DNA of 64,000 bases, taken from assembly GCF_003289945.1 (NCBI RefSeq), contig NZ_QMBP01000008.1, positions 237,877 to 301,876 of the forward strand. The letters are read 5' to 3'. Positions 1 to 9,257 of the stretch are shown in pieces. The first letter of the stretch is position 1. Every line of letters begins with the position of its first letter. The position numbers and the translations under genes were made by a program. This DNA is from Mesorhizobium hawassense. GTDB taxonomy: Bacteria; Pseudomonadota; Alphaproteobacteria; Rhizobiales; Rhizobiaceae. The notes beneath the pieces are model-generated. The model was given only the letters and a program-made list of their open reading frames with translations, searched no databases and was not told the origin of the DNA.

Positions 1-236
1 CGGAACATGCTTTCGGCAACGCGCTCGACATCGCCTCTTTCACACTGTCCGACGGCAAGAAGATCGAGATCGGCCCGACGCCGTCGGAGAAGGACGGAAA
101 ATTCCTCGATGCGGTGCGCAAGGCTGCCTGCGGGCCGTTCAAGACGGTGCTTGGTCCGGGCGCCGACCCCGACCACGCATTGCATTTCCACCTCGACCTG
201 GAGCCGCGCCGCCATGGCGGCACTTTCTGCCAATAG
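1..236 (+). CDS. Extensin family protein, C-terminal part (5' end outside window)
   Basis: The open frame enters at base 3 and ends at TAG 234-236, leaving 77 residues. Visible are a GNALDIASF block, a conserved Cys (KAACGPF), VLGPGADPDHALHFHLD and a terminal Cys (TFCQ). These are the marks of the Extensin-like C-terminal domain, a fold with the His/Asp pattern of D-Ala-D-Ala carboxypeptidases and found in envelope proteins of rhizobia. The exact substrate is unknown to me. The next gene downstream has the same motif order, so the two are tandem paralogs. The start and any signal peptide lie outside the window. Confidence 0.8.
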   Translation, partial: EHAFGNALDIASFTLSDGKKIEIGPTPSEKDGKFLDAVRKAACGPFKTVLGPGADPDHALHFHLDLEPRRHGGTFCQ

Positions 237-404
237 GCAAAATCCTCGAAGTCTTGGCCGCCTCCCGCTCAAGAATAACGCCGCAATTCCGCCCCATGCA
301 TGAATGCCGGCGCTGATCTTTCCTTTACTGTTGACGATTAACCTTGTGCCATCGGGAGCATGATCCCAACTCGGATCAGCTCTTGGGGACAAGGATGCCT
401 TTTA

Positions 405-1235
405 ATGGCTCGAAGACTTGGCGCTATGCCGGCGGCGGCGCAATGGAGCAAGCGTGCGCGCGTCACGGCTGTCGGGCTGGTCGCGGGCGCTGCCATCGCG
501 ACGATATCGGCCTGCACGACCGGCGACGTCTTCGCGCTGCAGCCGGCCGTCGATGTCGGCAGCCAGACCGCCGCCGTGCCGCAGCCCGACGCGCCGCAAT
601 ATTCCGGCATGCAGCGACTCGTTCCGTCCAATCCCTACATGACCCAGGCCGCCTATCCGCGCATGGACGAGCCGATGTCGCCGCTCGAGCAGATGCCGGC
701 CAGCGAGATCGACTGCCGCAACGAGCTGAAGCGGATGGGCGTCCTCTATCAGGATGTCCAGCCGATCCACGAAGGCCAATGCGGCATCGATTTTCCGGTA
801 AAGGTCTCGGCGATTGGCAGCGTCGCCATGAAGCCGGCAGCGACGCTGACCTGCAATATGGCCGCCACCTTCGCCGCCTGGACCAAGAACGAGCTGCAGC
901 CGGCCGCCCGCTGGCGTTACTTCTCCGGCGTCAAGGCGATCCACCAGGGTTCGAGCTATTCCTGCCGCAACATCGCCGGCGAAGGCGTCCTGTCAGAACA
1001 CGGCAAGGGCAACGCGCTCGACGTCATGAGCATCGAGCTCAACAATGGCGACGACATCGACGTGCGCAAGCCCGGCCTGTTCGCCTTCCGCACCCGCGGT
1101 TTCCTCAACAATGTGCGCGCCGATGGCTGCGAGTATTTCACCACGGTGCTCGGTCCGGGCTACAATTACGACCACCGCAACCATTTCCATTTCGACATCA
1201 AGAACCGCAAAAGCGGTTACCGCGCCTGCCGCTAG
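405..1235 (+). CDS. Extensin family putative lipoprotein
   Basis: The protein has 276 residues. I chose ATG 405 over ATG 360 because AAGGA lies 9 bases upstream and because it places a basic segment and hydrophobic stretch (AVGLVAGAAIATISAC) at the N-terminus. Cys37 fits a lipobox, suggesting an envelope lipoprotein. The C-terminal half carries the extensin-like C domain: IDCRNELKRMGV, GNALDVMSIEL, NNVRADGCEYF and a late VLGPGYNYDHRNHFHFD with the His/Asp pattern shared with D-Ala-D-Ala carboxypeptidase folds. A role in peptidoglycan or envelope processing is inferred from the fold. It is the second of two tandem paralogs; about 170 bp separate it from the first. Confidence 0.8.
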   Translation: MARRLGAMPAAAQWSKRARVTAVGLVAGAAIATISACTTGDVFALQPAVDVGSQTAAVPQPDAPQYSGMQRLVPSNPYMTQAAYPRMDEPMSPLEQMPASEIDCRNELKRMGVLYQDVQPIHEGQCGIDFPVKVSAIGSVAMKPAATLTCNMAATFAAWTKNELQPAARWRYFSGVKAIHQGSSYSCRNIAGEGVLSEHGKGNALDVMSIELNNGDDIDVRKPGLFAFRTRGFLNNVRADGCEYFTTVLGPGYNYDHRNHFHFDIKNRKSGYRACR

Positions 1236-1270
1236 GGCAGTCCAAGGCGTAACGGCGGCCCTCGCCGCAG

Positions 1271-1307
1271 CCTTCCGTTCGGAAATTGCGATAAAACAAG
1301 AAGATAG
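1271..1307 (+). repeat. Half copy of dispersed rhizobial palindromic repeat
   Basis: This stretch matches the 3' half of the repeat seen complete at 22236, 33977 and 39157: TTCCGTTCGGAA-ATTGCG, then AAAACAA and AAGATAG. The 5' half (AATTCCAGGAAAAGTGTG) is absent. It lies in the spacer after the extensin gene. Confidence 0.6.
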
Positions 1308-1374
1308 GCGGCTCTGCCCCAAAACCGCCAACACCGCATAAAATGGTCGCGCATGGATTTGGGAGCGGTTGGTT

Positions 1375-2082
1375 GTGGGTGAGCGAAGCCTGAGGCGGCG
1401 CGCGGCGATCTGGCTGGCGACGGTTTGCGTCGCCTATCTGGCGCTCGCCTATTTCGCCGCGCCGGAATTCTGGACATGGCGGGAGCGCGGCTTCCGGACC
1501 CGTCCCTTCGAGATGGTGACACATACGCCGCAGGGGATTCCCGGCGACCCGATCAATGTCGGCCTCGTCGGCACAGAGAAGGAAGTCGTCCACGCCTTCG
1601 CCGTCGCCGGCTGGGACACGGCCGACGCCGTGACGCTGAGGACCGCGATCGACATCGGCGAGAGCGTGTTGTTTTCTCGCCCCTACCCCGATGCGCCGAT
1701 GAGCCGCCTGCTGTTCGAGGGCCGCGCCCAGGATCTGGCCTTCGAGAAGCCGGTCGGCGACAGCGCCGACCGGCGCCATCACGTGCGCTTCTGGCAGACC
1801 GACACGGTTGGGGACGACGGCCGCCCGCTCTGGCTGGGTGCGGCGAGCTTCGATCGCGGCGTCGGCCTCAGCCATGACACCGGCGCCGTCACCCACCATA
1901 TCGGCCCCGATATCGATGCGGAGCGCAATTTTCTGATCGGCGACCTGCAGGCCGCCGGTTTGCTGGCGTCGACCAGCCAGATACCGGGGATCGGCGCCAC
2001 CAGGACAGGGCGCAACGGCGGCGACGACCCCTATTTCACCAACGGCATGGCTGTGATCGGGGTGTTGAAGGGCCTGCAGTGA
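1375..2082 (+). CDS. LssY C-terminal domain protein, membrane anchored
   Basis: The protein has 235 residues. GTG 1375 is preferred because GGAG (1362-1365) sits 9 bases upstream; a TTG at 1369 is in frame but too close to that ribosome site. One hydrophobic segment (AAIWLATVCVAYLALAYFA) lies near the N-terminus, followed by a soluble domain with PQGIPGDPINVGLVG, AGWDTADAVTLR, SRPYPDAPMSRLLFEGR, QDLAFEK and RHHVRFW. That series is typical of the LssY C-terminal domain, named from a Legionella type I secretion locus gene and usually fused to PAP2 phosphatase or DedA domains. Here it stands alone. Its biochemical role is not known; inner-membrane location facing the periplasm is inferred. Confidence 0.72.
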   Translation: MGERSLRRRAAIWLATVCVAYLALAYFAAPEFWTWRERGFRTRPFEMVTHTPQGIPGDPINVGLVGTEKEVVHAFAVAGWDTADAVTLRTAIDIGESVLFSRPYPDAPMSRLLFEGRAQDLAFEKPVGDSADRRHHVRFWQTDTVGDDGRPLWLGAASFDRGVGLSHDTGAVTHHIGPDIDAERNFLIGDLQAAGLLASTSQIPGIGATRTGRNGGDDPYFTNGMAVIGVLKGLQ

Positions 2083-2252
2083 CGGCACCAGTCGCGGGCG
2101 CGTTGGCACCGAAGCTGCGTGTGGTCATCGACGCGCTTGTCGGGCATTTCTCGGCGTCGCTTTGGGATGCTGCCTGAACGGCGCGCCTGTCATCTTCCAA
2201 AAATACCGGCAGGCTATTTTCGAATGCACTGCAGCAATGCTATTGACCGCCC

Positions 2253-3563
2253 ATGCTTTATGTTGAAATCGCCGTCGTTGCCGTCCTCATCCTGGTGAAC
2301 GGCCTTTTGGCAATGTCCGAGCTTGCCATCGTTTCGTCGCGGCCGGCGCGTCTCAAGGCGATGATCGACCGCAATGTCAAGGGTGCCGGCCGTGCGCTGA
2401 CGCTGGGCTCTAATCCCGGCAAGTTCCTCTCGTCGGTGCAGATCGGCATCACCCTGGTCGGCGTTCTCTCGGGCGCTTTTTCGGGCGCGACGCTCGGCGA
2501 AAGGCTGGCGCAATATCTGGCTTCGACCGGCATCCGCGAAACCATCGCCGATCCGGTCGGCGTTGGCATCGTCGTCGCCATCATCACCTATGCCTCACTG
2601 ATCGTCGGCGAGCTGGTGCCGAAGCAGATCGCGCTGAAGGATCCCGAACGCGTCGCCGTCCGCGCGGCACCCGCAATGACCATCCTTGCCGCCGTTTCGG
2701 CGCCGCTCGTCTTCCTGCTCGATCTCTCTGGCCGCGCCGTTCTGTGGTTGCTCGGCCAGGCCGGCGAGGCGGAAGAGAAGGTCACCGACGAGGAGATCAA
2801 GATGCTGGTCGCCGAGGCCGAGCATCACGGCACCATCGAATCGGACGAGCGCCGCATGATTGCCGGCGTCATGCGCCTTGGCGACCGCGCCGTGCGCGCC
2901 GTCATGACCCCGCGCACCGAGGTCGACTGGCTGAACCTGCAATCCGACGAGACAGCCGTCAAAAAGCTTCTGATGGAGACCCAGCACTCCCGATTGCCCG
3001 TCGGCGACGGCAACGTCGACGCCATGGTCGGCGTCATCCAGACGCGCGACGTGCTCGCCGCCCTTCTCGCCGGCAGGGTGCTGGATCCGCGCCAGCATGT
3101 GCGCGCCGCGCCCATCGTGCACGACCAGGCCGACGCGCTCGACGTCCTGCAGAAGCTCAGGGAATCCGACGTGCCGATGGCGCTGGTCCATGACGAATAC
3201 GGCCATTTCGAAGGCATCGTCACGCCGGCCGACATCCTCGAAGCCATCACCGGCGTGTTCCGCTCCGACCTCGAGGCCGGCGAGGAAGAGAACGCCGTCA
3301 AGCGCGAGGACGGCTCCTGGCTGCTCGCCGGCTACATGCAGGCCGACGAGATGGCCGAGGTGCTGGGCATCGACCTGCCCGAGAACCGCGACTACGAGAC
3401 CGTCGCCGGCTATGTTCTGTCGCATCTGCATCATCTGCCGGCGACCGGCGAGTGCGTCGACGCGCAAGGCTGGCGCTTCGAGGTGGTCGACCTCGACGGC
3501 CGCCGCATCGACAAGCTCATCGCCACCCGCCTGCCCGATGGCCATCGCCCGATGGCGCGCTGA
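2253..3563 (+). CDS. CNNM/CorC-type membrane protein (hemolysin family, DUF21-CBS-CorC_HlyC)
   Basis: The protein has 436 residues and the complete domain order of the family. An N-terminal DUF21 membrane domain (about 1-190) opens with a hydrophobic helix (VEIAVVAVLILVNGLLAM) followed by the conserved SELAIVSSRPARL. A CBS pair follows (about 205-330, with VMTPRTEVDWL and IVTPADILEAITG), then a C-terminal CorC_HlyC domain (about 345-425). Family members are linked to Mg2+/Co2+ export and resistance; the old hemolysin name is misleading. No strong Shine-Dalgarno sequence is visible before ATG 2253. It is flanked by unrelated genes and is probably monocistronic. Confidence 0.88.
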   Translation: MLYVEIAVVAVLILVNGLLAMSELAIVSSRPARLKAMIDRNVKGAGRALTLGSNPGKFLSSVQIGITLVGVLSGAFSGATLGERLAQYLASTGIRETIADPVGVGIVVAIITYASLIVGELVPKQIALKDPERVAVRAAPAMTILAAVSAPLVFLLDLSGRAVLWLLGQAGEAEEKVTDEEIKMLVAEAEHHGTIESDERRMIAGVMRLGDRAVRAVMTPRTEVDWLNLQSDETAVKKLLMETQHSRLPVGDGNVDAMVGVIQTRDVLAALLAGRVLDPRQHVRAAPIVHDQADALDVLQKLRESDVPMALVHDEYGHFEGIVTPADILEAITGVFRSDLEAGEEENAVKREDGSWLLAGYMQADEMAEVLGIDLPENRDYETVAGYVLSHLHHLPATGECVDAQGWRFEVVDLDGRRIDKLIATRLPDGHRPMAR

Positions 3564-3680
3564 GCAGGCGGCAAAGTTCGGCCGGAGCGGTTGACGCCGC
3601 CGCCAAGCTTCGCTTTCCTCACTTAGGATTGACCGGCCAGAAGGCTTTGAAGCGCGGCAAAAGCGTCTATATCGGCAACC

Positions 3681-4976
3681 ATGGATGCATCGAGCGAACA
3701 CGCGCTGAACGACGAGCTTCTTTCGGACATCCAGCGTCTGTCCTTCGACTATTTTCTGAACGAGGCGAACCCGGCCAACGGCCTGATCGCCGACCGCAAC
3801 ACCGCGGCATCGCCGGCCAGCATAGCCGCCGTCGGCCTCGCTCTGTCGTCCTACCCGGTCGGCGTCGAGCGCGGTTTCATGACACGCACCGCCGCGGTCG
3901 AGCGGACGCTCGCCACCCTTCGCTTCTTCTGGAATGCGCCGCACGGACCGGAGCCCGACGCCACCGGCTACAGGGGCTTCTATTATCATTTCCTCGACAT
4001 GCGGACCGGACGCCGCGTCTGGAATTGCGAGTTGTCCACCATCGATACGGCGCTTCTGCTTGCCGGTGTCCTGGCCACCGGCGCCTATTTCGACGCCGAC
4101 GAAGCGACCGAGTTGGAAATCCGCCAGCTTGCCGATGCGCTCTACCGCCGTACCGACTGGCGCTGGGCGCAAGATGGCGGCGCTACCGTCACCCACGGCT
4201 GGCGGCCCGAAAAAGGCTTCCTGCGCTACCGCTGGGAAGGCTATGACGAGGCGCTGATCCTTTACATACTGGGCCTCGGTTCGCCGACCTTTCCGCTGCC
4301 GCCAGAAAGCTACGCCGCCTGGCTGTCCAGCTACAAATGGAAGAAGATCTATGGCCGGGAACAGGTCTATGCCGGTCCGCTCTTCATCCACCAGTTCTCG
4401 CATATCTGGATCGATTTTCGCGGCATTCGCGATGCCTTCATGCGCAATGTCGGCAGCGACTATTTCGAGAACAGCCGCCAGGCGACCTATCTGCACCGCC
4501 ACTACGCCATCCGCAATCCGAAGGGCTTCGCCGGCTACGGCGAGAACTGCTGGGGCATCACGGCGAGCGACGGCCCGGGCCTGCAGCCGAGCCGCGCCGG
4601 CGGGCGCCGCTTCTTCACCTATCTGGCGCGCGGTGCGCCTTTCGGCCCCGATGACGGTACGCTGTCGCCCTGGGCGGCGATCACGTCGCTGCCCTTTGCG
4701 CCGGAGATCGTGCTGCCGGCGTTGCGCTACTTTCACGAGATAGACCTGCATGACGGCAATCCCTATGGCTTCACCGCAAGCTTCAACCCGACGATCGCCA
4801 ACGCAGACGGCCGGCCATGCGGCTGGGTGTCGCCGGACCATATCGGCATCAACCATGGGCCGATCGCATTGATGATCGAGAATTATCGGTCGGATTTCCT
4901 GTGGCGGCTGATGCGCGGCGTGCCCGCCATAACTACGGGCCTCCGGCGGGCCGGGTTTTCAGGCGGCTGGCTGTAG
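3681..4976 (+). CDS. Glycoamylase-domain (PF10091-type) hydrolase
   Basis: The protein has 431 residues. It begins with LSFDYFLNEANPANGLIADRN and continues with GYRGFYYHFLDMRTGRR, ELSTIDTALLLAGVL, FIHQFSHIWIDFRGIRD and NCWGITASDGPG, the conserved blocks of the glycoamylase domain also found in cyclic beta-1,2-glucan synthases and in GH144 enzymes. Activity on beta-1,2-glucan or another beta-glucan is a family-based inference. I see no signal peptide after ATG 3681, so it could act in the cytoplasm on glucan fragments unless the start lies further upstream. It appears to stand alone, about 120 bp after the CNNM gene. Confidence 0.8.
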   Translation: MDASSEHALNDELLSDIQRLSFDYFLNEANPANGLIADRNTAASPASIAAVGLALSSYPVGVERGFMTRTAAVERTLATLRFFWNAPHGPEPDATGYRGFYYHFLDMRTGRRVWNCELSTIDTALLLAGVLATGAYFDADEATELEIRQLADALYRRTDWRWAQDGGATVTHGWRPEKGFLRYRWEGYDEALILYILGLGSPTFPLPPESYAAWLSSYKWKKIYGREQVYAGPLFIHQFSHIWIDFRGIRDAFMRNVGSDYFENSRQATYLHRHYAIRNPKGFAGYGENCWGITASDGPGLQPSRAGGRRFFTYLARGAPFGPDDGTLSPWAAITSLPFAPEIVLPALRYFHEIDLHDGNPYGFTASFNPTIANADGRPCGWVSPDHIGINHGPIALMIENYRSDFLWRLMRGVPAITTGLRRAGFSGGWL

Positions 4977-5100
4977 GAGCGGGCGCCAGTGCGGCGAGTA
5001 CATCGGCTCGCAGTTCGCAACGCTGATGCCTGAGGTGGTCGACCACTAAGGCCGCCGCATCGATAGGGGGATTGCTCCCGCCTGCCCGACAGCCGTGCAG

Positions 5101-5397
5101 TTAAACCAGTCTGCCAGTCTTGGACTGGATACCCGTGACCTCGCCACCTTCAAGCAGCGCCGCGCAGTCGATTAGGTCGTGAAATTGGGCGTTCGGATCG
5201 AGCGACAGCCACGAGCCGTAGGACCGGAGTCGCCTGAGCCCGGCCATCTTCTCCAACCTCGCCTGCCGCTCCTCGTCGCCCGGCAAGACCCATTTCGAAC
5301 CTCTGGTCGCTGCAAGAGACTGCACAATTCCACCTCGCACGCTGCGTGCCTTATCCCTCAACGTTCGAAAGATAGCCCGCGCCAAGCCGTGCGCCAT
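5101..5397 (-). CDS. Hypothetical protein, weakly supported
   Basis: The open frame gives 98 residues from ATG 5397 (the frame is open to 5526). The product (LARAIFRTLRDKARSVRGG, QARLEKMAGLRRLRSYGSW, QFHDLIDCAALLEGGE) reads more like a protein than the opposite-strand frame and has reasonable codon use, but I recognise no family. It sits in an otherwise empty 750-bp stretch between the glycoamylase gene and the autotransporter. It could be a remnant. The rest of 4977-5644 shows nothing recognisable. Confidence 0.3.
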   Translation of the reverse strand: MAHGLARAIFRTLRDKARSVRGGIVQSLAATRGSKWVLPGDEERQARLEKMAGLRRLRSYGSWLSLDPNAQFHDLIDCAALLEGGEVTGIQSKTGRLV

Positions 5398-5644
5398 CAT
5401 CTGTTCGGATGTCGGACGCTGATGGAAATCGCACGCACAAGTGGCGCTCGCATTGACATGGGCTGACGGCTGCTGCCCAAGCCGCGGGGCATGGTCCGGC
5501 CCGCAAATCCTGTATCGCCATGACAAGCGTCCGGATCGCCCGGGTTACGCTTTTGCGGCCCCTGCAAGCGCCGCTCGCCCTTCCGCTCCAGTCGTATTCA
5601 AGTCAAAGCTTATATTTATACTGCTTATATTCTAGGTATCTAAT

Positions 5645-5660
5645 GTTACTTTTAAGTAAC
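5645..5660. promoter_or_regulatory. Inverted repeat in AT-rich autotransporter upstream region
   Basis: GTTACTT and AAGTAAC form perfect 7-bp arms around TT, about 140 bp before the autotransporter start, inside a markedly AT-rich stretch (5595-5725) unlike the surrounding DNA. This is a plausible regulator site or promoter region for the autotransporter gene. No specific regulator is implied. Confidence 0.4.
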
Positions 5661-5798
5661 GGCACGCAATGAATCAGTAATCAGCAATTCAACTTAACGA
5701 CAGGAATCACACACCAAGTTAACCTATTGGCGATTTGGTCGGCACGCCGTGCGGGCGATCCGGCATGGCGGGCGACGGATTTCCGGGTGGGCAGACCA

Positions 5799-8700
5799 AT
5801 GAAGACGAGCAGCGGCGCGCTTCGGCGCATGCGGGACGGGATGCTCCTTGCGGGCGCGAGCGGCGCGGCGATCGCCTGCCTGCTTCCAGGCGCTGCCTCG
5901 GCGGCGCAATACGATGTCGCCAATCTGGCCGAACTCAACAATGCCCTGGCTACGATCACTTCAACAGGTGATCCGACGCCCGTTATCGTCCTGCAGGCCG
6001 ACATCACGACCAGCATCAACGTCTTGACTTCTACCAGTCCGCTGACGGTCGATACGAATGGACACACGCTGACCGGTCCTCAATTCAGCGGCGGACAAGC
6101 GGTGATCGTGACCGGAACCGGCAATGTTGTCGGACTTAGCAACACGGCCGGGCTTCTGGTCAATAATGGGGCTAACGTCACCAATGAGGTATCGGTTGAA
6201 GGCGCCTCATTCAGCACTCCGGGCACCGCCGGACAAATTGGCGCGAGCGTTATGAACAATTCGACGTTTGCCAACAGCGGCAGCATCACAGGCGGCGACG
6301 GCACCACGGCTGGCGGCACAGGAGCGCAAGTAAGCTCCGGTGGCCAGTTGATAAACAACGCGGGTGGCACCATTCAGGGTGGTAGCGGTAGCCAAGGGCC
6401 GGGAGGCATTGGCGTTGCCATTGGCAGTCCGGCCGGGGCGCAGACAAAGCTCACCAATGACGGTACCATCCTGGGTGGCGAGGGGACGACCAACGGCGGC
6501 GTCGGCGTCCTGGTGCGTACCAACAACGTCGGGACGATTATCAATACCGGTAAAATCCAGGGCGGAACCGGAGCAAACGCAATCATCACCAGCAGTGCCG
6601 CAGTGTCCCTGAGCATCATCAACAGCGGCACCATCAATGGCGGAACTGGCGCCAATGCCATTTCTCTTATCGCAGGCTCGACAGGGAGCCTTAAGCTTGA
6701 ACTTCAGGCCGGTTCGTTGATCACCGGCAATGTTGTGGGAGGAACGGGGGCGAATGACGTCCTCACCCTCGGCGGCGACAGCTCCGCAGTCCTCGACGGT
6801 ATGATCGGCGCCACCGGCCAGTACCGGAACTTCGACACCCTCCAAAAAAACGGCAACAGCACCTGGGCGCTGACAGCGGACAATACGGCCACTCAAGCCT
6901 GGACGATCTCCCAGGGCACCCTGCAGATCGGCAATGGCGGCGCGACCGGCTCGATCCTCGGCAATGCCGCCAACAACGCCACTTTGGCCTTCGACCGCTC
7001 CGACGCCTACACCTATGCCGGCGTCATCTCCGGCAGCGGCGCGGTGAACCAGATCGGCGCCGGCACGACCATACTGACCGGTGACAGCACCTATGGCGGC
7101 GGCACGACCATCTCCGTCGGCACGCTGCAACTCGGCAATGGCGGCACGACGGGATCGATCCTCGGCGATGTCATCGATAACGGCACCCTCGCTTTCAACC
7201 GCTCCGACACCTACACCTTCGCCGGTGCGATTTCAGGTGCCGGTGCAGTGAACCAGATCGGCGCCGGCATGCTGATCCTCACCGGCGACAACAGCTATAC
7301 CGGTCCCACGACCATCTCGGTCGGAACCCTGCAGCTCGGCAATGGCGGCACCACCGGTTCGATCACCGGCAATATCACCAACAACGGCACCCTCGTCTTC
7401 GACCGCTCCAACGCCATGACCCTTGCCGGCGCGATTTCCGGCAGTGGCGCGGTGGTGCAGCAGGGCAATGGCAGCACGACCTTGAACGGCGCAAACACCT
7501 ACAGCGGCGGCACGACGATCTCGGCCGGCACGCTGATCGGCCAGGCAACGAGCTTCGGCACCGGCAATATCCTGAACGACGCCGCGCTCGTCTTCGACCA
7601 GCCCGCCGACGCCAGCTTTGCCGCGGCGATCGACGGCACCGGCACGTTGACCAAGCAAGGCGCGGGCAACCTCAACCTCACGGGCACGAGCGCGCTCGGC
7701 GGCGCAACCACGATCGAAGCCGGCAAGCTCTCGATCAACGGCTCGCTCGCCAACTCCGCCGTCACCATCCTGGGTGGCGGCGCTCTCGGCGGCAACGGCA
7801 CGGTGGGGTCGACGACACTGCGGGCCGGCGGCGTCATCGCGCCCGGCAATTCGATCGGACAGCTCACCATCCAAGGCAATTTCGCCGGCGCCGGCGGCAC
7901 GGTCGAGATCGAGGCCATTCTCGACGGCGATGCCTCTTCCACCGACAAGCTCGTCATCACCGGCGACACCTCGGGCACCGCCGACGTCAAGGTGATCGGC
8001 CTTGGCGGCGCGGGCGCGCAGACCGTCGACGGCATCAAGATCATCGATGTCGGCGGTGCCTCGGCCGGCACCTTCAACCTGCAGGGCGACTACGTCTTCC
8101 AGGGCGACCAGGCGGTGGTGGCCGGCGCCTATGCCTATCGTCTCTACCAGAACGGCGTCAGCACGCCGGCCGACGGCGACTGGTATCTGCGCTCGGCGCT
8201 GATCAATCCCGTCGATCCGGGCGGGCCGACCTCGCCGCTCTATTCGCCCGCCGTGCCGATCTATGAGGCCTATGCCGGCGTGCTGCAGAGCTTCACCCGG
8301 CTCGGCACGCTGCAGCAGCGCGTCGGCAACCGCTCCTGGACTGTCGCCGACCAATCGGCGACAGGCGGCGCCGCCCAAGGCGGCAGTCCGATCTGGGGAC
8401 GCATGGAGGCTTCGCACAACGAGTTCGAGCCGGGCACCAGCACGACCGGCGCCGATTACGACGCGGACCTGTGGCGAATGCAGGCCGGTCTCGACATGCT
8501 GCTTTCGGAAACCGCCTCCGGAATGGTGATCGGCGGCCTCACCGTCCACTACGGCGCGGTGAAGTCGGATGTTTCCTCGTCCTTCGGCACCGGCTCGATC
8601 GACACGAATGGCTATGGCTTCGGCGGCACGCTGACCTGGTACGGCAAGAACGGCTTTTATGTCGACACACAGGCCGAGCTGACCTGGTTCGACAGCGATC

Positions 8701-9221
8701 TTTCCTCCGCGACGCTCGGCAAAAAACTCGCCGACGGCAACAACGGCTTCGGCTATGGCCTGGGCGTCGAAGCCGGCCAAAAGATCGCGCTCGAGGGCAA
8801 CTGGTCGCTGACGCCGCAGGCGCAGCTGAGCTACGCCTCGGTCGACTTCGACAATTTCACCGATCCTTATGGCGCGCTCGTCTCCAACGACGACAGCGAC
8901 AGCCTGATCGGCCGGCTTGGCCTCTCCGCCGACTATGAAAGCGACTGGAAGGACAAGACGGGCCGCACAAGCCGCTCGCATGTCTACGGCATCGCCAACC
9001 TCTATTACGACTTCCTCGACGGCACCGATGTCGACGTCTCCGGCACCAGGCTGACCAGCAGGCCGCAACAGCTTTGGGGCGGCCTGGGCTTCGGCGGCTC
9101 GCTGAGCTGGGCCGACGACCGCTACGCCGTCCACGGCGAGTTGATCGCGCGCTCCAGCCTCGAGGATTTCAGCGACAGCCATTCCTTCGGCGGCTCGGTC
9201 GGCTTCAGCGTGAAGTGGTAG
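5799..9221 (+). CDS. Autotransporter (type Va) with PATR repeats and C-terminal beta-barrel
   Basis: The protein has 1140 residues from ATG 5799. The frame is open from TTG 5727, but 5799 starts a clear signal peptide (MKTSSGALRRMRD, hydrophobic core, AASA-AQ). The passenger is Gly/Thr/Asn-rich with beta-helix-like repeats, including passenger-associated transport repeats such as GAGTTILTGDSTYGGGTTIS and a run of three 68-residue units. The last 260 or so residues (from about SPIWGRMEASHNEFEPG) form the autotransporter beta-barrel, ending GFSVKW with an aromatic C-terminus. Family knowledge predicts Sec export, barrel insertion by BAM and surface display. I see no protease or lipase motif in the passenger, so an adhesin-like role is only inferred. 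The gene stands alone and is convergent with the emrB-like gene. Confidence 0.9.
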   Translation: MKTSSGALRRMRDGMLLAGASGAAIACLLPGAASAAQYDVANLAELNNALATITSTGDPTPVIVLQADITTSINVLTSTSPLTVDTNGHTLTGPQFSGGQAVIVTGTGNVVGLSNTAGLLVNNGANVTNEVSVEGASFSTPGTAGQIGASVMNNSTFANSGSITGGDGTTAGGTGAQVSSGGQLINNAGGTIQGGSGSQGPGGIGVAIGSPAGAQTKLTNDGTILGGEGTTNGGVGVLVRTNNVGTIINTGKIQGGTGANAIITSSAAVSLSIINSGTINGGTGANAISLIAGSTGSLKLELQAGSLITGNVVGGTGANDVLTLGGDSSAVLDGMIGATGQYRNFDTLQKNGNSTWALTADNTATQAWTISQGTLQIGNGGATGSILGNAANNATLAFDRSDAYTYAGVISGSGAVNQIGAGTTILTGDSTYGGGTTISVGTLQLGNGGTTGSILGDVIDNGTLAFNRSDTYTFAGAISGAGAVNQIGAGMLILTGDNSYTGPTTISVGTLQLGNGGTTGSITGNITNNGTLVFDRSNAMTLAGAISGSGAVVQQGNGSTTLNGANTYSGGTTISAGTLIGQATSFGTGNILNDAALVFDQPADASFAAAIDGTGTLTKQGAGNLNLTGTSALGGATTIEAGKLSINGSLANSAVTILGGGALGGNGTVGSTTLRAGGVIAPGNSIGQLTIQGNFAGAGGTVEIEAILDGDASSTDKLVITGDTSGTADVKVIGLGGAGAQTVDGIKIIDVGGASAGTFNLQGDYVFQGDQAVVAGAYAYRLYQNGVSTPADGDWYLRSALINPVDPGGPTSPLYSPAVPIYEAYAGVLQSFTRLGTLQQRVGNRSWTVADQSATGGAAQGGSPIWGRMEASHNEFEPGTSTTGADYDADLWRMQAGLDMLLSETASGMVIGGLTVHYGAVKSDVSSSFGTGSIDTNGYGFGGTLTWYGKNGFYVDTQAELTWFDSDLSSATLGKKLADGNNGFGYGLGVEAGQKIALEGNWSLTPQAQLSYASVDFDNFTDPYGALVSNDDSDSLIGRLGLSADYESDWKDKTGRTSRSHVYGIANLYYDFLDGTDVDVSGTRLTSRPQQLWGGLGFGGSLSWADDRYAVHGELIARSSLEDFSDSHSFGGSVGFSVKW
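6930..7541 (+). repeat. Three 204-bp tandem repeats within the autotransporter passenger
   Basis: The anchor GGCAATGGCGGC recurs at 6930, 7134 and 7338, exactly 204 bp (68 codons) apart. Each unit encodes a GNGGTTGSI-like turn, a (N/D)GTLAF-R(S) strand, an AGAISGSGAV step and a closing GTLQLGNGG. The third unit is the most diverged and a fourth, shorter relative follows. Nucleotide identity is high between units 1 and 2, so repeat expansion or contraction by recombination is possible. Confidence 0.8.
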
Positions 9222-9257
9222 AGTCCGACACCGTCACTCGCTGTCACTTCGGCTCGC

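Noticed and set aside
2595..4856. A 753-residue minus-strand frame over the CNNM and glycoamylase genes
   Set aside because: Shadow of two plus-strand genes with clear domains.
4990..5049. A short frame ending in CGEYIGSQFATLMPEVVDH before TAA, downstream of the glycoamylase gene
   Set aside because: Reads plausibly but is only about 20 codons, with no start or ribosome site. Possibly a remnant, not annotated.
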